IMG/VR virus record: IMGVR_UViG_3300035099_000119
Span: 1-24,899 of that record
DNA: 24,899 nucleotides
Reading direction: 5' to 3' (one strand)
From: a virus
The position numbers were made by a program, and so were the translations under genes. Position 1 is the stretch's first letter. The number at the start of each line of letters is the position of its first letter. The notes below the pieces were generated by a model. The model saw only the letters and a program-made list of their open reading frames with translations, did not search any database and had not been told where the DNA came from. This document shows positions 11,942 to 20,515 of this stretch, one piece after another.

Positions 11942-14900
11942 CTTCGAAGCCGGTATGGAAAAGTACCGGCAGGTAGAGGCCGAGCTTCAGCCCCCTCCTA
12001 AGCCTGGGCCGGTCTATACCTCCAAGGACATCATCCCGCCAGAGCCCGCTCCGAGGGCTCCGACCTACACTCCCCCTTCCCAGCAGGACTTTGAGCGGGC
12101 GCAGACGGAGCAGATTTTTAGCTACCTGCCCGACCTGGCTAGGGTGGTAGGGACTAAGCTCCGAACCGGCCAGTATGACCAAAATGACCTGCTCTACCTG
12201 GACAATCGCCTGGACTGGCTCTCCAAGTCCACCGGTCTGGACCGGAGGCACATCGGGCAGCTTTGGGCCATAGGGCTCAGTGAGGCCCAGTCTCCAGGCC
12301 GCTACACCAGCGGGCGTCCCACGATGGGTCCTGCCAGAGACCCCTTCGACATGGCGATGGAGGAACTGGCGGACAGCCTGGACTTCGAGTGGGAACCTCC
12401 TAAGCCTACTCTCGTACAGAAGGTTATAGGACAGGTTGGTGGAGGAGTAAGATGGTGGTGGGATAGGACGCTATGGAAAGCCATCCTGGATAATCCCCAC
12501 GCGCAGGCCATCCTGAACAATCCCTCAGTTCGGGATGCTCTCAAAGCGTCGGCCATCGGCGTGGGCCTTCCTCTGGTGGCCAGTGGGGGGTTCTGGGCTT
12601 CGATGGCTGGCCTCGCTCTCTTGCAGGCGGGCGGAGCGCCGGAGGCGGCCACCCAGATGGCTCTTGCTCCTCAGCTACTTCCTGGCCTCGGCAGGGTCGG
12701 ATTGAAGGAAGCAGCCGAGACCCTTCTGGGCCGCCAGTCGCTCAAGGCTGTGGCCGAGGCCGAAACAGAGCGGGCTGCGAACATAACCAAATGGGTTCAG
12801 GAGGCTGCGGAACTCGCGTCCAAGGAAGCACCCACGGCTGCTGAGCAGGCGCGCATCAACTATCTAGGCGAACGGGTACTCTCTGAGCTTGACCTGGCTC
12901 CGACGACGGAGGACCTTGGACGGCCCGTTGTGATGGGGGGCAAGGCGGGCACCCTGGTGGGCCTCCAACAGAATGTGCCCATTGTTCGGCTCCTAGGTGA
13001 GCAGGGAAAGGCTCTTCCCCCAGAGGCGCTGGGCGCTACCAAACCGGTGCTCGAATGGGCCGATGCCAATGCCGTGCCGACCAACATCAAGACGGGCACA
13101 TGGGCCGCCCTGAGTGCTGACCAGCCAGGCATGACCCCCAAGCAAGTTTCCGAGGCAACGAAGCGGCTGGTTGCTGACCTAGAGGCTGCCGGATACAAAC
13201 CCGTCCTGGGCACCGGCAAGTTTGAGGGCGTCGAGGCCCCCTCTGTCCTGGTGCCTGGTATGGATGGGCGGGCGGCGGCCACTTTCGGAAAGCGGTATGG
13301 GCAGAACTATGTCTTTACCAATGAGGGCCTGGTCAATGTCCAGACTGGCGTAACTACCCTGGCCGACCTGGAAAAGACAGAGTTTGGCTCACGGCTGGCT
13401 GACAACTACACAGAAATCCCCATAGGCGGTAAGAAGATACGCTTCTCCGTGCCCCTCACCAACGAGGAAAAGTTGCCGGAGACTGTCCGTGTCCTTGGCC
13501 GCCGAGGAAGCAGGGTCGGGGCTGGGGGAACCTTCCAGGTTGTAGGCCTGTCTGACGAGGACACTTACATCCTCCGTCCCCTCGGTGGGGCGGAAGGCAG
13601 CGAGTTCAAGATGGCAAAGTCAGCCACCGAGCCCTTCTGGACTCCCAGCGGGATGGCCCCAGAGGAGGTCGGCCTGTCCAGGGTGGAACGAGAGGCGGCG
13701 GCGGCTGCTGCCGGACGCCCCACGACAGTCTCCCTGGCTACCGTCGCTACGGATGAGGGGCGCACTATCACCCTCGCTGCCAACCGGATTGTCCGAGCGG
13801 GACCTGGCTTTGGCACCACGATGGCGTCCGAGGCTGCCGGTCTCAGAGCGGGCCAGGCCGTGGAAAATGCTCGACCCCTGGTGGTTACGCCTGGAGGCCT
13901 GCTGGGAGAACCGGTTGGGAAGGTTAGTCTCCACGGCACTAACTCTTCGGCTGGGCAGCTTATCATGGAGGGCGGGCTACGCTCAGGGAAGACCGGATTC
14001 GTCTTCACAACTGAGGACCAGACTACGGCGGCCACCCATGCCAAGGCAACGGTCAGAGAGCTTGGCGGCACTCCGACCGTCGTTTACACAGAGACTCCTG
14101 CCAGCCCCAATCTGATTTCTGCCGACGAAGCCTTTGCCATCCAGAAGGAGCTTGGTCTTCCTCGGACGGACGTGTGGCAGCCTCGGTTGGCTGAGGAACT
14201 TCGGAACCGTGGGATAGATGGGATTGACCTCAACGGACTGGGATTCCACAAGGCAGGCGACGTTGCCTGGGCCAATCCCTCCCTGGTACGCCCCGTCCTG
14301 GGTGCGCCAACGACCGGCTCCTACGAGGACCTCATCGAGGTTGCCAAAGGGGTCATGCGTGGAGATGCCCACGTCTTTGTCCTGAACCCCATTGCCGGAG
14401 GCGCAGGGGCAGGCCCATATAGTCCTACCCTGACGGCCCTTCTACGGCAGGTCAGCAACAACGCCTTTGACCGTGACCAATTACTGCTGTCCGTCTCAAA
14501 CGCCGCCAAGACGGTGACAATGCCGGAGGGCGTGGCTGGTAAGCTCTACAACGCGGCTCGCCGTCCATTCAATCCCTCTATCGGAAAGTACACCAGGCCA
14601 GCCTTTATTGCTGCCTATGCCCATAGAGAGATTGAGCAGACTCAGTTCGCTATCAAGATGCTTTTCCTCCAGAAGGCCATTCAGGAGGGACTCGGCCAGC
14701 GGTACTACAACCTGCTCCTCAAGGACCCCACAGGAAAGATTTTCCTCGACTTGTACAAGGGAACCATGCCTACCAACCCAGCCCGTGCGGACGCCGTTGG
14801 GAGGTTTGTCCACATGGTAGAACATGTGGATGACTACAAAGTTCCGGCGACCTGGCGGGAACTGTTCGAGGTTTGGCAGACCGGCCTGGATGCCGACTTC

Positions 14901-17597
14901 ACCCTGATGACCGATATGGGCTACCCTGGGAATCTGCTGGAGGCTGCCTACATTCCCCACATGGACTATGAGCCTAGCCCTTCTTTCCTGGATAACTTCT
15001 TCCGCGACAGGCCGATAGGCGGCGTCGGCGGGGGCGGGGGCCGCCTGGGACTCACCCGCGAACGCAAGTATCGGGGCATCGAGGACTGGGCCGAGTTTCT
15101 GGCAGAGCATGGGAGGCAACCCGAATATGACCCCTTCAAGCTGTACGCTCGCCGCCTGCTGGCGACGGCCAACCTGCGTACTAACCAGGTTTACCTCCAG
15201 GGTGTCATTGGAGCCTATGGGAAGCCGATTCCGAAGGGCAAGACTCCTCTGCTCGGCTGGCAGGAAATCATGCCTGGCGCTACGCCCCCGCTGGGGACCG
15301 CCCTCAAAGGCATCCGCGTGGGGCGCTGGCAGGTGCCGGATGAAGTAGCAGCAGAGGCCAGGAACCTCATGAATCCTGGTACTGAGGGCAGCGTTGCCCG
15401 TGCAGCGGAGGAGGTGCTGGATGTCTTTCGGGGCACCCTTCTGTCGGCTGACCTTTCTCCCTGGACTATCCAGGGGTACGCCCTCGCTGCGGCTGACCCC
15501 GTGCGCTTCCTGAGCACCTTTGCTCAGAAGGCCCAGCTTTCTCTTACCGAGGAAGGATTCATTACGGAGCTTGTCAACAACATCGACGCCTACACTCAGT
15601 TCGCTCGCGCTGGCGGAACGCTTTACATCTCCGCAGCGGACATTGTAAAAGGCTTCGGGACTAAGCGCCTGGTAGAGCGCATCCCAGGTATCTCCTGGTT
15701 GAACCAGATAGGCTACGGTCGCTGGCTGCCCATGATGAAGGTTCAGATGTGGCAGAGCATGACCCAGATGCTCATCGACCTCCAGCAGGAAAAGGGATTG
15801 TTCCAATGGTTCATCAAGGAGCTTCCTGGGCCGGTCCAGACAGCCCTCAAGAAGCTGGGGGGCGTCGAGGGCAAGACGGTGGAGGAACTGGCGCAAGCGT
15901 CGGCTGATATAGTAAACAATGTCGGGGGTGGCATTAACTGGGCCAACAGCATGACCCGACCGACGCTGGCGGGAAAGGCCATCATCCTCACCGAGGGCTG
16001 GGTGCGGGCTAACATGGGCCGCATCATCAACGCTACCAAGGTTGGCGACCCCAGGGGGGTACTGGCTCGGCGATGGCTATTTCAGGCTCTCGCGCAGACA
16101 GCCCTCATCTCCGAGGCCCTGTCCATTGCCCTCAGTGGCAAGCACGCTACTCTCGACCCCCGCGACGTGGACTTCCTGGACATTCAGGTTCCTGGAGGCT
16201 CCGTGCCCATCCTGCCGGGCAAAACCTATATTCGCACCGTTGCTCGCCTCATCGGGGGCAAGCCCTGGGACAACAGCGTGGAGGGCCGCGTCCAGGAAGC
16301 ACTCCGGTTCGGTGAGGGCCGCTTCGGTCAGTTTCTACGAATGGGCCTGGACATAGAGGCGGGGCAGGACTTCATGGGCCGGAAGATTGACAATCGAGCC
16401 CTCTACCTACTCCGCTCCGTCCTGCCATTAGCAGGCCAGGCGGCTGTGGATATGTTCTACGACCCGACCCAGCGTGGCCCAATCCCCACAACGGCGCAGT
16501 TCCTTGGCCTAAACTTCATCCCCACCCATCCGGTTGAGGCGCGGGATACCTTCATCAAGTCCCTCGGATTGGTGGACCCGCTCTCAGGCGAGCCGGTCGA
16601 GTCATACTTCGATATGTCCGAGGCCCAACGCAAGCAGTTTGATGAGGAGCATGGTGAGTATACCCAGGCGGTCAGGGAATGGCAGAGCCTCCACCAACGT
16701 CCCTCGGACGAACTCAACAAGGCGCGTGCCAAGACTACTGCGAAGATTGCGGCGCTGGGAAAGGCTTACCTGGGGCAGACGCTCACGCCGGAAGAGGTCG
16801 GGCTACTGGGCGGGGGCGAAGACTACCGGCGCATTGCCAACGACCGGACACTCTACGTCAAGATGCTCACCGGAATGGAGACGGAGTACTACCTGTCCAC
16901 AAAAGGTCTTCTGACTCCCGCAGAGGATGAGGAGCAAAGCACCGTCAACAAGGTTGTGCGTGGCTACTACGAGAAAGTCGTGGAGCCCTCTATCCAGGGC
17001 GGCGTTATCGACTCGGACATCTTCTACGACCTGGAGGGTCGCTATCGGGCGGCAGTACGGGAGGCGTTCGGGGATGAGGGCATAGCTGTCCTGGACCAGG
17101 AACTCGCCCTGCACACTACGGATGACCCTGTGGCTGCTGCTTACCATGCTGATGCCCGCGAGTGGGGAGACTACTATCGCTACCGGCGGTCGTTGTGGAC
17201 ACAGGCCAATGCTGAGAGGTTCGGCATCGACTGGGCGGCTGCTGGGCAGTATGGCAGTTTCAATTCCTACAAGGTTGCGGCCATCATCGCCACGAGAGAT
17301 GAGCTAAAGGGGAAGCCCTTGAATCCGGCCATCGGGATGTACCGTTCATCTCCCCGTGGGGATACCATCTATGAGCAGTTCGGAATCCGACCAGGCCAGC
17401 CTCTCACTGACGAGCAAGCGGGGGAGGTGGCGCAGGAGCTTGTGCGGCTGAACACCAGGAAGTACCAGGATGCCCTAACCTACAACACAGAAAATTGGCT
17501 CATAGAGCATCCAAACATCCTGTGTGACCTGACTTACTGGAACCAGATAGACCCGACCGAGAGGGTTAGGCCCTATCTAAGTCTTTGCCATAGGTAA
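11934..17597 (+). CDS. Giant 1887-aa polyvalent-like virion protein with ART-like region
   Basis: A single uninterrupted frame starts with GTG at 11934 (GGGAAAG upstream; an ATG at 11955 is an alternative). By eye the order is: Pro-rich N-terminus (1-60); helical part; hydrophobic membrane-like segment (about 204-240); a DUF3293-like region (about 388-465: W390, 'LSADQPGMT', 'YGQNYVFT'); a beta-rich part; an ADP-ribosyltransferase-like region (about 660-790) with LHGT (H667), 'GFVFTTEDQTTAATHA', 'GIDGIDL' and GDVAWANPSLV, where the expected final Glu appears to be Asp776; and a long helical C-terminal region (about 885-1887) containing 'LLSADLSPWTIQG' and further hydrophobic helices. This mix matches phage polyvalent proteins, proposed to be injected with DNA. 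Catalysis is unproven. Confidence 0.85.
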   Translation: MDSFEAGMEKYRQVEAELQPPPKPGPVYTSKDIIPPEPAPRAPTYTPPSQQDFERAQTEQIFSYLPDLARVVGTKLRTGQYDQNDLLYLDNRLDWLSKSTGLDRRHIGQLWAIGLSEAQSPGRYTSGRPTMGPARDPFDMAMEELADSLDFEWEPPKPTLVQKVIGQVGGGVRWWWDRTLWKAILDNPHAQAILNNPSVRDALKASAIGVGLPLVASGGFWASMAGLALLQAGGAPEAATQMALAPQLLPGLGRVGLKEAAETLLGRQSLKAVAEAETERAANITKWVQEAAELASKEAPTAAEQARINYLGERVLSELDLAPTTEDLGRPVVMGGKAGTLVGLQQNVPIVRLLGEQGKALPPEALGATKPVLEWADANAVPTNIKTGTWAALSADQPGMTPKQVSEATKRLVADLEAAGYKPVLGTGKFEGVEAPSVLVPGMDGRAAATFGKRYGQNYVFTNEGLVNVQTGVTTLADLEKTEFGSRLADNYTEIPIGGKKIRFSVPLTNEEKLPETVRVLGRRGSRVGAGGTFQVVGLSDEDTYILRPLGGAEGSEFKMAKSATEPFWTPSGMAPEEVGLSRVEREAAAAAAGRPTTVSLATVATDEGRTITLAANRIVRAGPGFGTTMASEAAGLRAGQAVENARPLVVTPGGLLGEPVGKVSLHGTNSSAGQLIMEGGLRSGKTGFVFTTEDQTTAATHAKATVRELGGTPTVVYTETPASPNLISADEAFAIQKELGLPRTDVWQPRLAEELRNRGIDGIDLNGLGFHKAGDVAWANPSLVRPVLGAPTTGSYEDLIEVAKGVMRGDAHVFVLNPIAGGAGAGPYSPTLTALLRQVSNNAFDRDQLLLSVSNAAKTVTMPEGVAGKLYNAARRPFNPSIGKYTRPAFIAAYAHREIEQTQFAIKMLFLQKAIQEGLGQRYYNLLLKDPTGKIFLDLYKGTMPTNPARADAVGRFVHMVEHVDDYKVPATWRELFEVWQTGLDADFTLMTDMGYPGNLLEAAYIPHMDYEPSPSFLDNFFRDRPIGGVGGGGGRLGLTRERKYRGIEDWAEFLAEHGRQPEYDPFKLYARRLLATANLRTNQVYLQGVIGAYGKPIPKGKTPLLGWQEIMPGATPPLGTALKGIRVGRWQVPDEVAAEARNLMNPGTEGSVARAAEEVLDVFRGTLLSADLSPWTIQGYALAAADPVRFLSTFAQKAQLSLTEEGFITELVNNIDAYTQFARAGGTLYISAADIVKGFGTKRLVERIPGISWLNQIGYGRWLPMMKVQMWQSMTQMLIDLQQEKGLFQWFIKELPGPVQTALKKLGGVEGKTVEELAQASADIVNNVGGGINWANSMTRPTLAGKAIILTEGWVRANMGRIINATKVGDPRGVLARRWLFQALAQTALISEALSIALSGKHATLDPRDVDFLDIQVPGGSVPILPGKTYIRTVARLIGGKPWDNSVEGRVQEALRFGEGRFGQFLRMGLDIEAGQDFMGRKIDNRALYLLRSVLPLAGQAAVDMFYDPTQRGPIPTTAQFLGLNFIPTHPVEARDTFIKSLGLVDPLSGEPVESYFDMSEAQRKQFDEEHGEYTQAVREWQSLHQRPSDELNKARAKTTAKIAALGKAYLGQTLTPEEVGLLGGGEDYRRIANDRTLYVKMLTGMETEYYLSTKGLLTPAEDEEQSTVNKVVRGYYEKVVEPSIQGGVIDSDIFYDLEGRYRAAVREAFGDEGIAVLDQELALHTTDDPVAAAYHADAREWGDYYRYRRSLWTQANAERFGIDWAAAGQYGSFNSYKVAAIIATRDELKGKPLNPAIGMYRSSPRGDTIYEQFGIRPGQPLTDEQAGEVAQELVRLNTRKYQDALTYNTENWLIEHPNILCDLTYWNQIDPTERVRPYLSLCHR

Positions 17598-17605
17598 ATG
17601 GGGCC

Positions 17606-17634
17606 TTGACGAAAGGCTTGGCCCATAGTAAACT
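17606..17634 (+). promoter_or_regulatory. Promoter candidate before the scaffold and capsid genes
   Basis: TTGACG (17606-17611, five of six to -35) is followed after 17 bases by TAAACT (17629-17634, four of six to -10). It lies in the 56-bp gap after the giant gene, with transcription predicted to start near 17642, just before the AAAGGAG site at 17643-17649. An overlapping short hairpin (GCCTT/AAGGC) is also present. It would give extra transcript for highly expressed head genes. Confidence 0.5.
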
Positions 17635-17653
17635 TCTCTTGAAAGGAGAACCC

Positions 17654-18403
17654 ATGTCACTCGAATCTTCGCCAGTCGGTTCGGTCCAGGTTGTTGAGCC
17701 CGGTTCTGCGGACGACCCCTTTACAGTGAAGCAGGACCAGCCCACGACCAGGCCGGACAATGTGCAGAGCCAGCCAGTGACGGAGGAGACCCCCGAATCA
17801 TCCGACTTGGAGTGGACTGAGGAGGATGATGCAAAACTTCTTGCCGAGCTAGAGGAGCAGGTTCAGGCTCGTGTGGCCGCTGCTCATTCCGGTCTCGACA
17901 AGAGGGTAGCTCAGTTTGAGAAGCAGGTGATGAGCCTCAGCGAAGAACTAGCTGCTGCTCAGAAGGCGGTGAAAGACGCCGAACGCCGGGCGGCGGCAGC
18001 GAATCTAAGCGAGGACCAGCTTGCGGTGCTCAAGGCCCAGTGGGAGGCCGAGGACCTAGAGGGTAGCCTGAAGATGAAGGAGAAGGCACTCGATGACTAT
18101 CTCCGCAACGTCACGGCCTACGACCTGGTTACTCGGTACGAAAAGTACGGTCTCACAGCCGAGCAGCTTGAAGAGGCTGAGTCGGTGGACGAAATGCACC
18201 TCATAGCTGAGCGAGTCAGGGCCGACTTCCTGGAGTCTGGCGGTAAGCCTGCCCCAAAGGGGCCTGCCGGAGCGAAAGCTCCCACGGACCTCGGCGGGCG
18301 AGCCCCTGGAGCGGAGCCCTTCAAGCTGGGCACCGAGCAGGGAGTGAAGAGCCTGGCTGATAACGTCCGCAACCTGTTCAAGCAGCCCGGCAACATTCTC
18401 TAA
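17654..18403 (+). CDS. Putative scaffold protein
   Basis: The start is ATG at 17654 behind AAAGGAG; a frame extension upstream covers the promoter candidate and is rejected. The 249-residue protein is acidic and disordered at the start (VQPVTEETPESSDLEWTEEDD), has a long coiled coil (about residues 55-120: RVAQFEKQVMSLSEELAAAQ and on), and ends with a Gly/Ala/Pro linker and a small basic helix (VKSLADNVRNLFKQPG). Scaffolds typically have this acidic, coiled-coil body with a basic capsid-binding C-terminal helix and lie just before the major capsid gene, as here. No protease motif is visible. Confidence 0.82.
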   Translation: MSLESSPVGSVQVVEPGSADDPFTVKQDQPTTRPDNVQSQPVTEETPESSDLEWTEEDDAKLLAELEEQVQARVAAAHSGLDKRVAQFEKQVMSLSEELAAAQKAVKDAERRAAAANLSEDQLAVLKAQWEAEDLEGSLKMKEKALDDYLRNVTAYDLVTRYEKYGLTAEQLEEAESVDEMHLIAERVRADFLESGGKPAPKGPAGAKAPTDLGGRAPGAEPFKLGTEQGVKSLADNVRNLFKQPGNIL

Positions 18404-18415
18404 AGGAGTACGAAA

Positions 18416-19621
18416 TTGGCTGGCAGCACTTCTACACTGCGGGTAGCTGGTTATCCGTCCGGCTATCCGGCAGAAATTGACGCCAACGTCAAGATTCGGT
18501 GGGTGGACAACCTGCTCATCAACATGAGTGAACGGTCCACCGACCTGCTCAAGTACTTGGGCGGACCCTCTCAGTTCACCTTCAATAACCCGAAGGTCGA
18601 GTGGGTCGAGGACGACGTTTGGAGTCGGCGGCCCACCCACGGCGCTCTTGCCGATGGTGAGGCCACCTCCCTTACTGTGACCGGACAGGCCCACCGCTAC
18701 CCTATCGGCACGCTTCTCCTGCACGTCGCTAGCGGCGAGATTGCTCGTGTGACGGCTATTGCCGACGCGAACACCCTCACCCTTCAGCGGGACGTGCCGA
18801 ACGCTGTGACCGAGGGTGCGTGGGCGACCAGCGACGAGGTTATCGTCGCCGGTCACGCTATGGCCGAGGATGCCGACTGGACCTTCCGCCCGTCTGCCAT
18901 CTTCCAGCTTCCCTACAACTACGCTCAGGTTCACTCGCTGGGCATTCAGGTCACATTCCGCCGCCAGAGCGTCGCCCTCTATGGGCTGCGCGGCACGGAC
19001 CTTGACATGGCGAGCGCCAATGCGGTGGCTGAGCAGTTCGTAGCGATGGAGCAGGAACTTGTCTCAGGGTACAGGTTCGCCGGTGCCTCCGCCGCCCGCC
19101 CTGCCCTGATGGGTGGCTTGCGCTTCTACATCAGGCTCGGCGGTTCGTCCGAGTCGGGCTCGGCCGTGACCACGAACTACAATTCGGCGGCCATCACCCG
19201 CAAGGACATCGATGACGACCTCCAGGAGTTGTTCTACGCCGTCGGCCCTGAGAAGATGGCACGGACTCTGCTGGTTCCGGCCTGGGCCAAGAGGAAGATT
19301 TCTAGCCTCTGGTCCTCGGCTGAGCGGCTCGGCCCCGGCACCAACGCTGCGGGCGTGGTCATCGACCGCTTCAACACGGACTTCGGCGTAGTTGATGTGC
19401 TCCTGCACACGGCTCTGGCGAAGAACGAGATGTACCTGCTCAACAGGGACATGATAAAGATGGGCAGCTTCGAGGGCCTTGGTCGGCCTCACCTGCTCCA
19501 GCTTGCCGCGCCGAGCGCGACTGGGCCTCGCGTCCAGAGGGCGTTCTATGCGGACGTGTCCTGCATGGTCAAGGGTGTCCAGGGTATGGGCTGCGGCTAC
19601 GGCTTCAGCACCACGAGCTAA
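18416..19621 (+). CDS. Major capsid protein, SU10/DUF5309 type, TTG start
   Basis: This 401-residue protein forms the icosahedral shell. It starts with TTG at 18416 behind a strong AAAGGAG with a seven-base spacer; the next in-frame ATG is some 35 codons inside, so TTG is well supported. The N-terminal half carries KVEWVEDDVW followed by a small beta-rich insertion (about 75-145) and then the HK97-like body, with 'YNYAQVHSLGIQVTFRRQSVALYG' features as in DUF5309/SU10 capsid proteins. The C-terminus contains 'ALAKNEMYLLNRDMIKMG', typical of the capsid A-domain edge. Order after a scaffold supports it. A separate scaffold rather than an N-terminal delta domain appears to be used. Confidence 0.9.
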   Translation: MAGSTSTLRVAGYPSGYPAEIDANVKIRWVDNLLINMSERSTDLLKYLGGPSQFTFNNPKVEWVEDDVWSRRPTHGALADGEATSLTVTGQAHRYPIGTLLLHVASGEIARVTAIADANTLTLQRDVPNAVTEGAWATSDEVIVAGHAMAEDADWTFRPSAIFQLPYNYAQVHSLGIQVTFRRQSVALYGLRGTDLDMASANAVAEQFVAMEQELVSGYRFAGASAARPALMGGLRFYIRLGGSSESGSAVTTNYNSAAITRKDIDDDLQELFYAVGPEKMARTLLVPAWAKRKISSLWSSAERLGPGTNAAGVVIDRFNTDFGVVDVLLHTALAKNEMYLLNRDMIKMGSFEGLGRPHLLQLAAPSATGPRVQRAFYADVSCMVKGVQGMGCGYGFSTTS

Positions 19622-19651
19622 TCAAGGTGACTGAAGAAAGGAGCCGAGCGC

Positions 19652-20116
19652 ATGTCTAGGGACTACATCACGGGAGCGGAGGTTATCCCCCCCTGCCCGG
19701 CGAGCGGAGTGGAGAGCGAGCCCAGCAAGACAGAAGTTGCAGGTGCGAAGATTAGTCTGAAGGGTACGATTCTGGACGAGATGACCCAGACGGCCCTGAC
19801 TAACACGGCAACCGTCACGGCTGCCCAGCTTCTCACTAAGGTGTTGGACGGCACGCCGACGGCGGCTGCGACCTACACCCTGCCCACGGCTGCACTTCTG
19901 GTAGCGGCCATTCCGAACGCCCGCGTAGGAGATAGCTTCTTCTTCGTGGTCAACAACAAGTCCGCTGGGAACAACACCATCACGGTGGCGGCTGGCGACG
20001 GCGGCGCGGCGGATGGGACGGTGACTGTGGCCCAGAACGTCATTCGTGCGTTCCTGGTCATCATCACCAACGTGACCTCCGGCAGCGAAGCGTACTTCGT
20101 GTACGGCATCGAATAG
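19652..20116 (+). CDS. Head decoration or head-fibre-like protein
   Basis: Start ATG with AAAGGAG eight bases upstream; 154 residues. After a short polar N-terminus the sequence is a repetitive beta-rich run: 'TAAATYTLPTAALLVAAIP', 'GDSFFFVVNNKSAGNNTITVAAG', 'GTVTVAQNVIRAFLVIITNV'. Alternating small, Thr and Val residues of this kind appear in capsid-surface decoration and fibre proteins encoded just behind the major capsid gene. They are thought to stabilise or decorate the head. There are no cysteines. The family cannot be named exactly. It is followed by a strong GC hairpin. Confidence 0.7.
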   Translation: MSRDYITGAEVIPPCPASGVESEPSKTEVAGAKISLKGTILDEMTQTALTNTATVTAAQLLTKVLDGTPTAAATYTLPTAALLVAAIPNARVGDSFFFVVNNKSAGNNTITVAAGDGGAADGTVTVAQNVIRAFLVIITNVTSGSEAYFVYGIE

Positions 20117-20131
20117 AGTTAGTACGCCAGT

Positions 20132-20160
20132 GGGGGCCGGGCGTTGACAATACGGCCCCC
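20132..20160 (+). promoter_or_regulatory. Strong GC hairpin after the decoration gene
   Basis: GGGGGCCG (20132-20139) pairs exactly with CGGCCCCC (20153-20160) around a 13-base loop. It sits between the stop at 20116 and the GGAGG ribosome site at 20170-20174. No U-tract follows, so it would act as a weak attenuator or as a block against RNA decay, lowering or separating expression of the downstream genes from the abundant head proteins. The loop also contains TTGACA, but no -10 box follows. Confidence 0.55.
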
Positions 20161-20179
20161 CAGACAATAGGAGGGTGAA

Positions 20180-20512
20180 GTGAAACTGAGAGTGGCTGAG
20201 AGGCTGATGCTCCTCAACCTGCTTCCCCAGGAAGGAGACATCACGACTCTTCGGGTAGTCCGAGACGCGCAGTCGGTGATTGGCCTATCCGAGGAGGAAC
20301 TAAAGGCCCTCGAACTGAAGCAGGAAGAGGGTCGGGTCATCTGGAAGGCGGAGGTTGACGTAGAGAAGGAGATTCCCATCGGCCCTAGGGCCACCAGTAT
20401 CATCGTTGAGAAGCTGGTTGCGCTCAACGCAGACAAGAAGCTGACCCTTCAGCAGGCGAGCCTCTACGAGAAGTTCGTAGAGCCGCCCACGTCGAAGGCC
20501 AAGAAGGAGTAG
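20180..20512 (+). CDS. Conserved-looking phage protein, 110 aa, GTG start
   Basis: GTG at 20180 follows GGAGG with a five-base spacer. The start MKLRVAERLMLLNLLPQEGD and the following helices resemble a short phage protein family often seen near head and connector genes: 'Mkl.v.eRl.ll.llP.eg...tl..vr......fs.eE......l'. This family is of unknown function to me. The protein is helical and charged with a Lys-rich tail. Its position among the head-completion genes suggests a role in head assembly or completion. Confidence 0.72.
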   Translation: MKLRVAERLMLLNLLPQEGDITTLRVVRDAQSVIGLSEEELKALELKQEEGRVIWKAEVDVEKEIPIGPRATSIIVEKLVALNADKKLTLQQASLYEKFVEPPTSKAKKE

Positions 20513-20515
20513 GAA

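Noticed and set aside
14496-15896. Long 466-codon minus-strand frame inside the giant gene.
   Set aside because: It is antisense to a convincing 1887-aa protein and its product has no coherent motifs. Long antisense frames are expected in GC-rich coding DNA.
18056-18934. 292-codon minus-strand frame across the scaffold-capsid junction.
   Set aside because: It is opposite to the scaffold and capsid genes and has no ribosome site or recognisable content.
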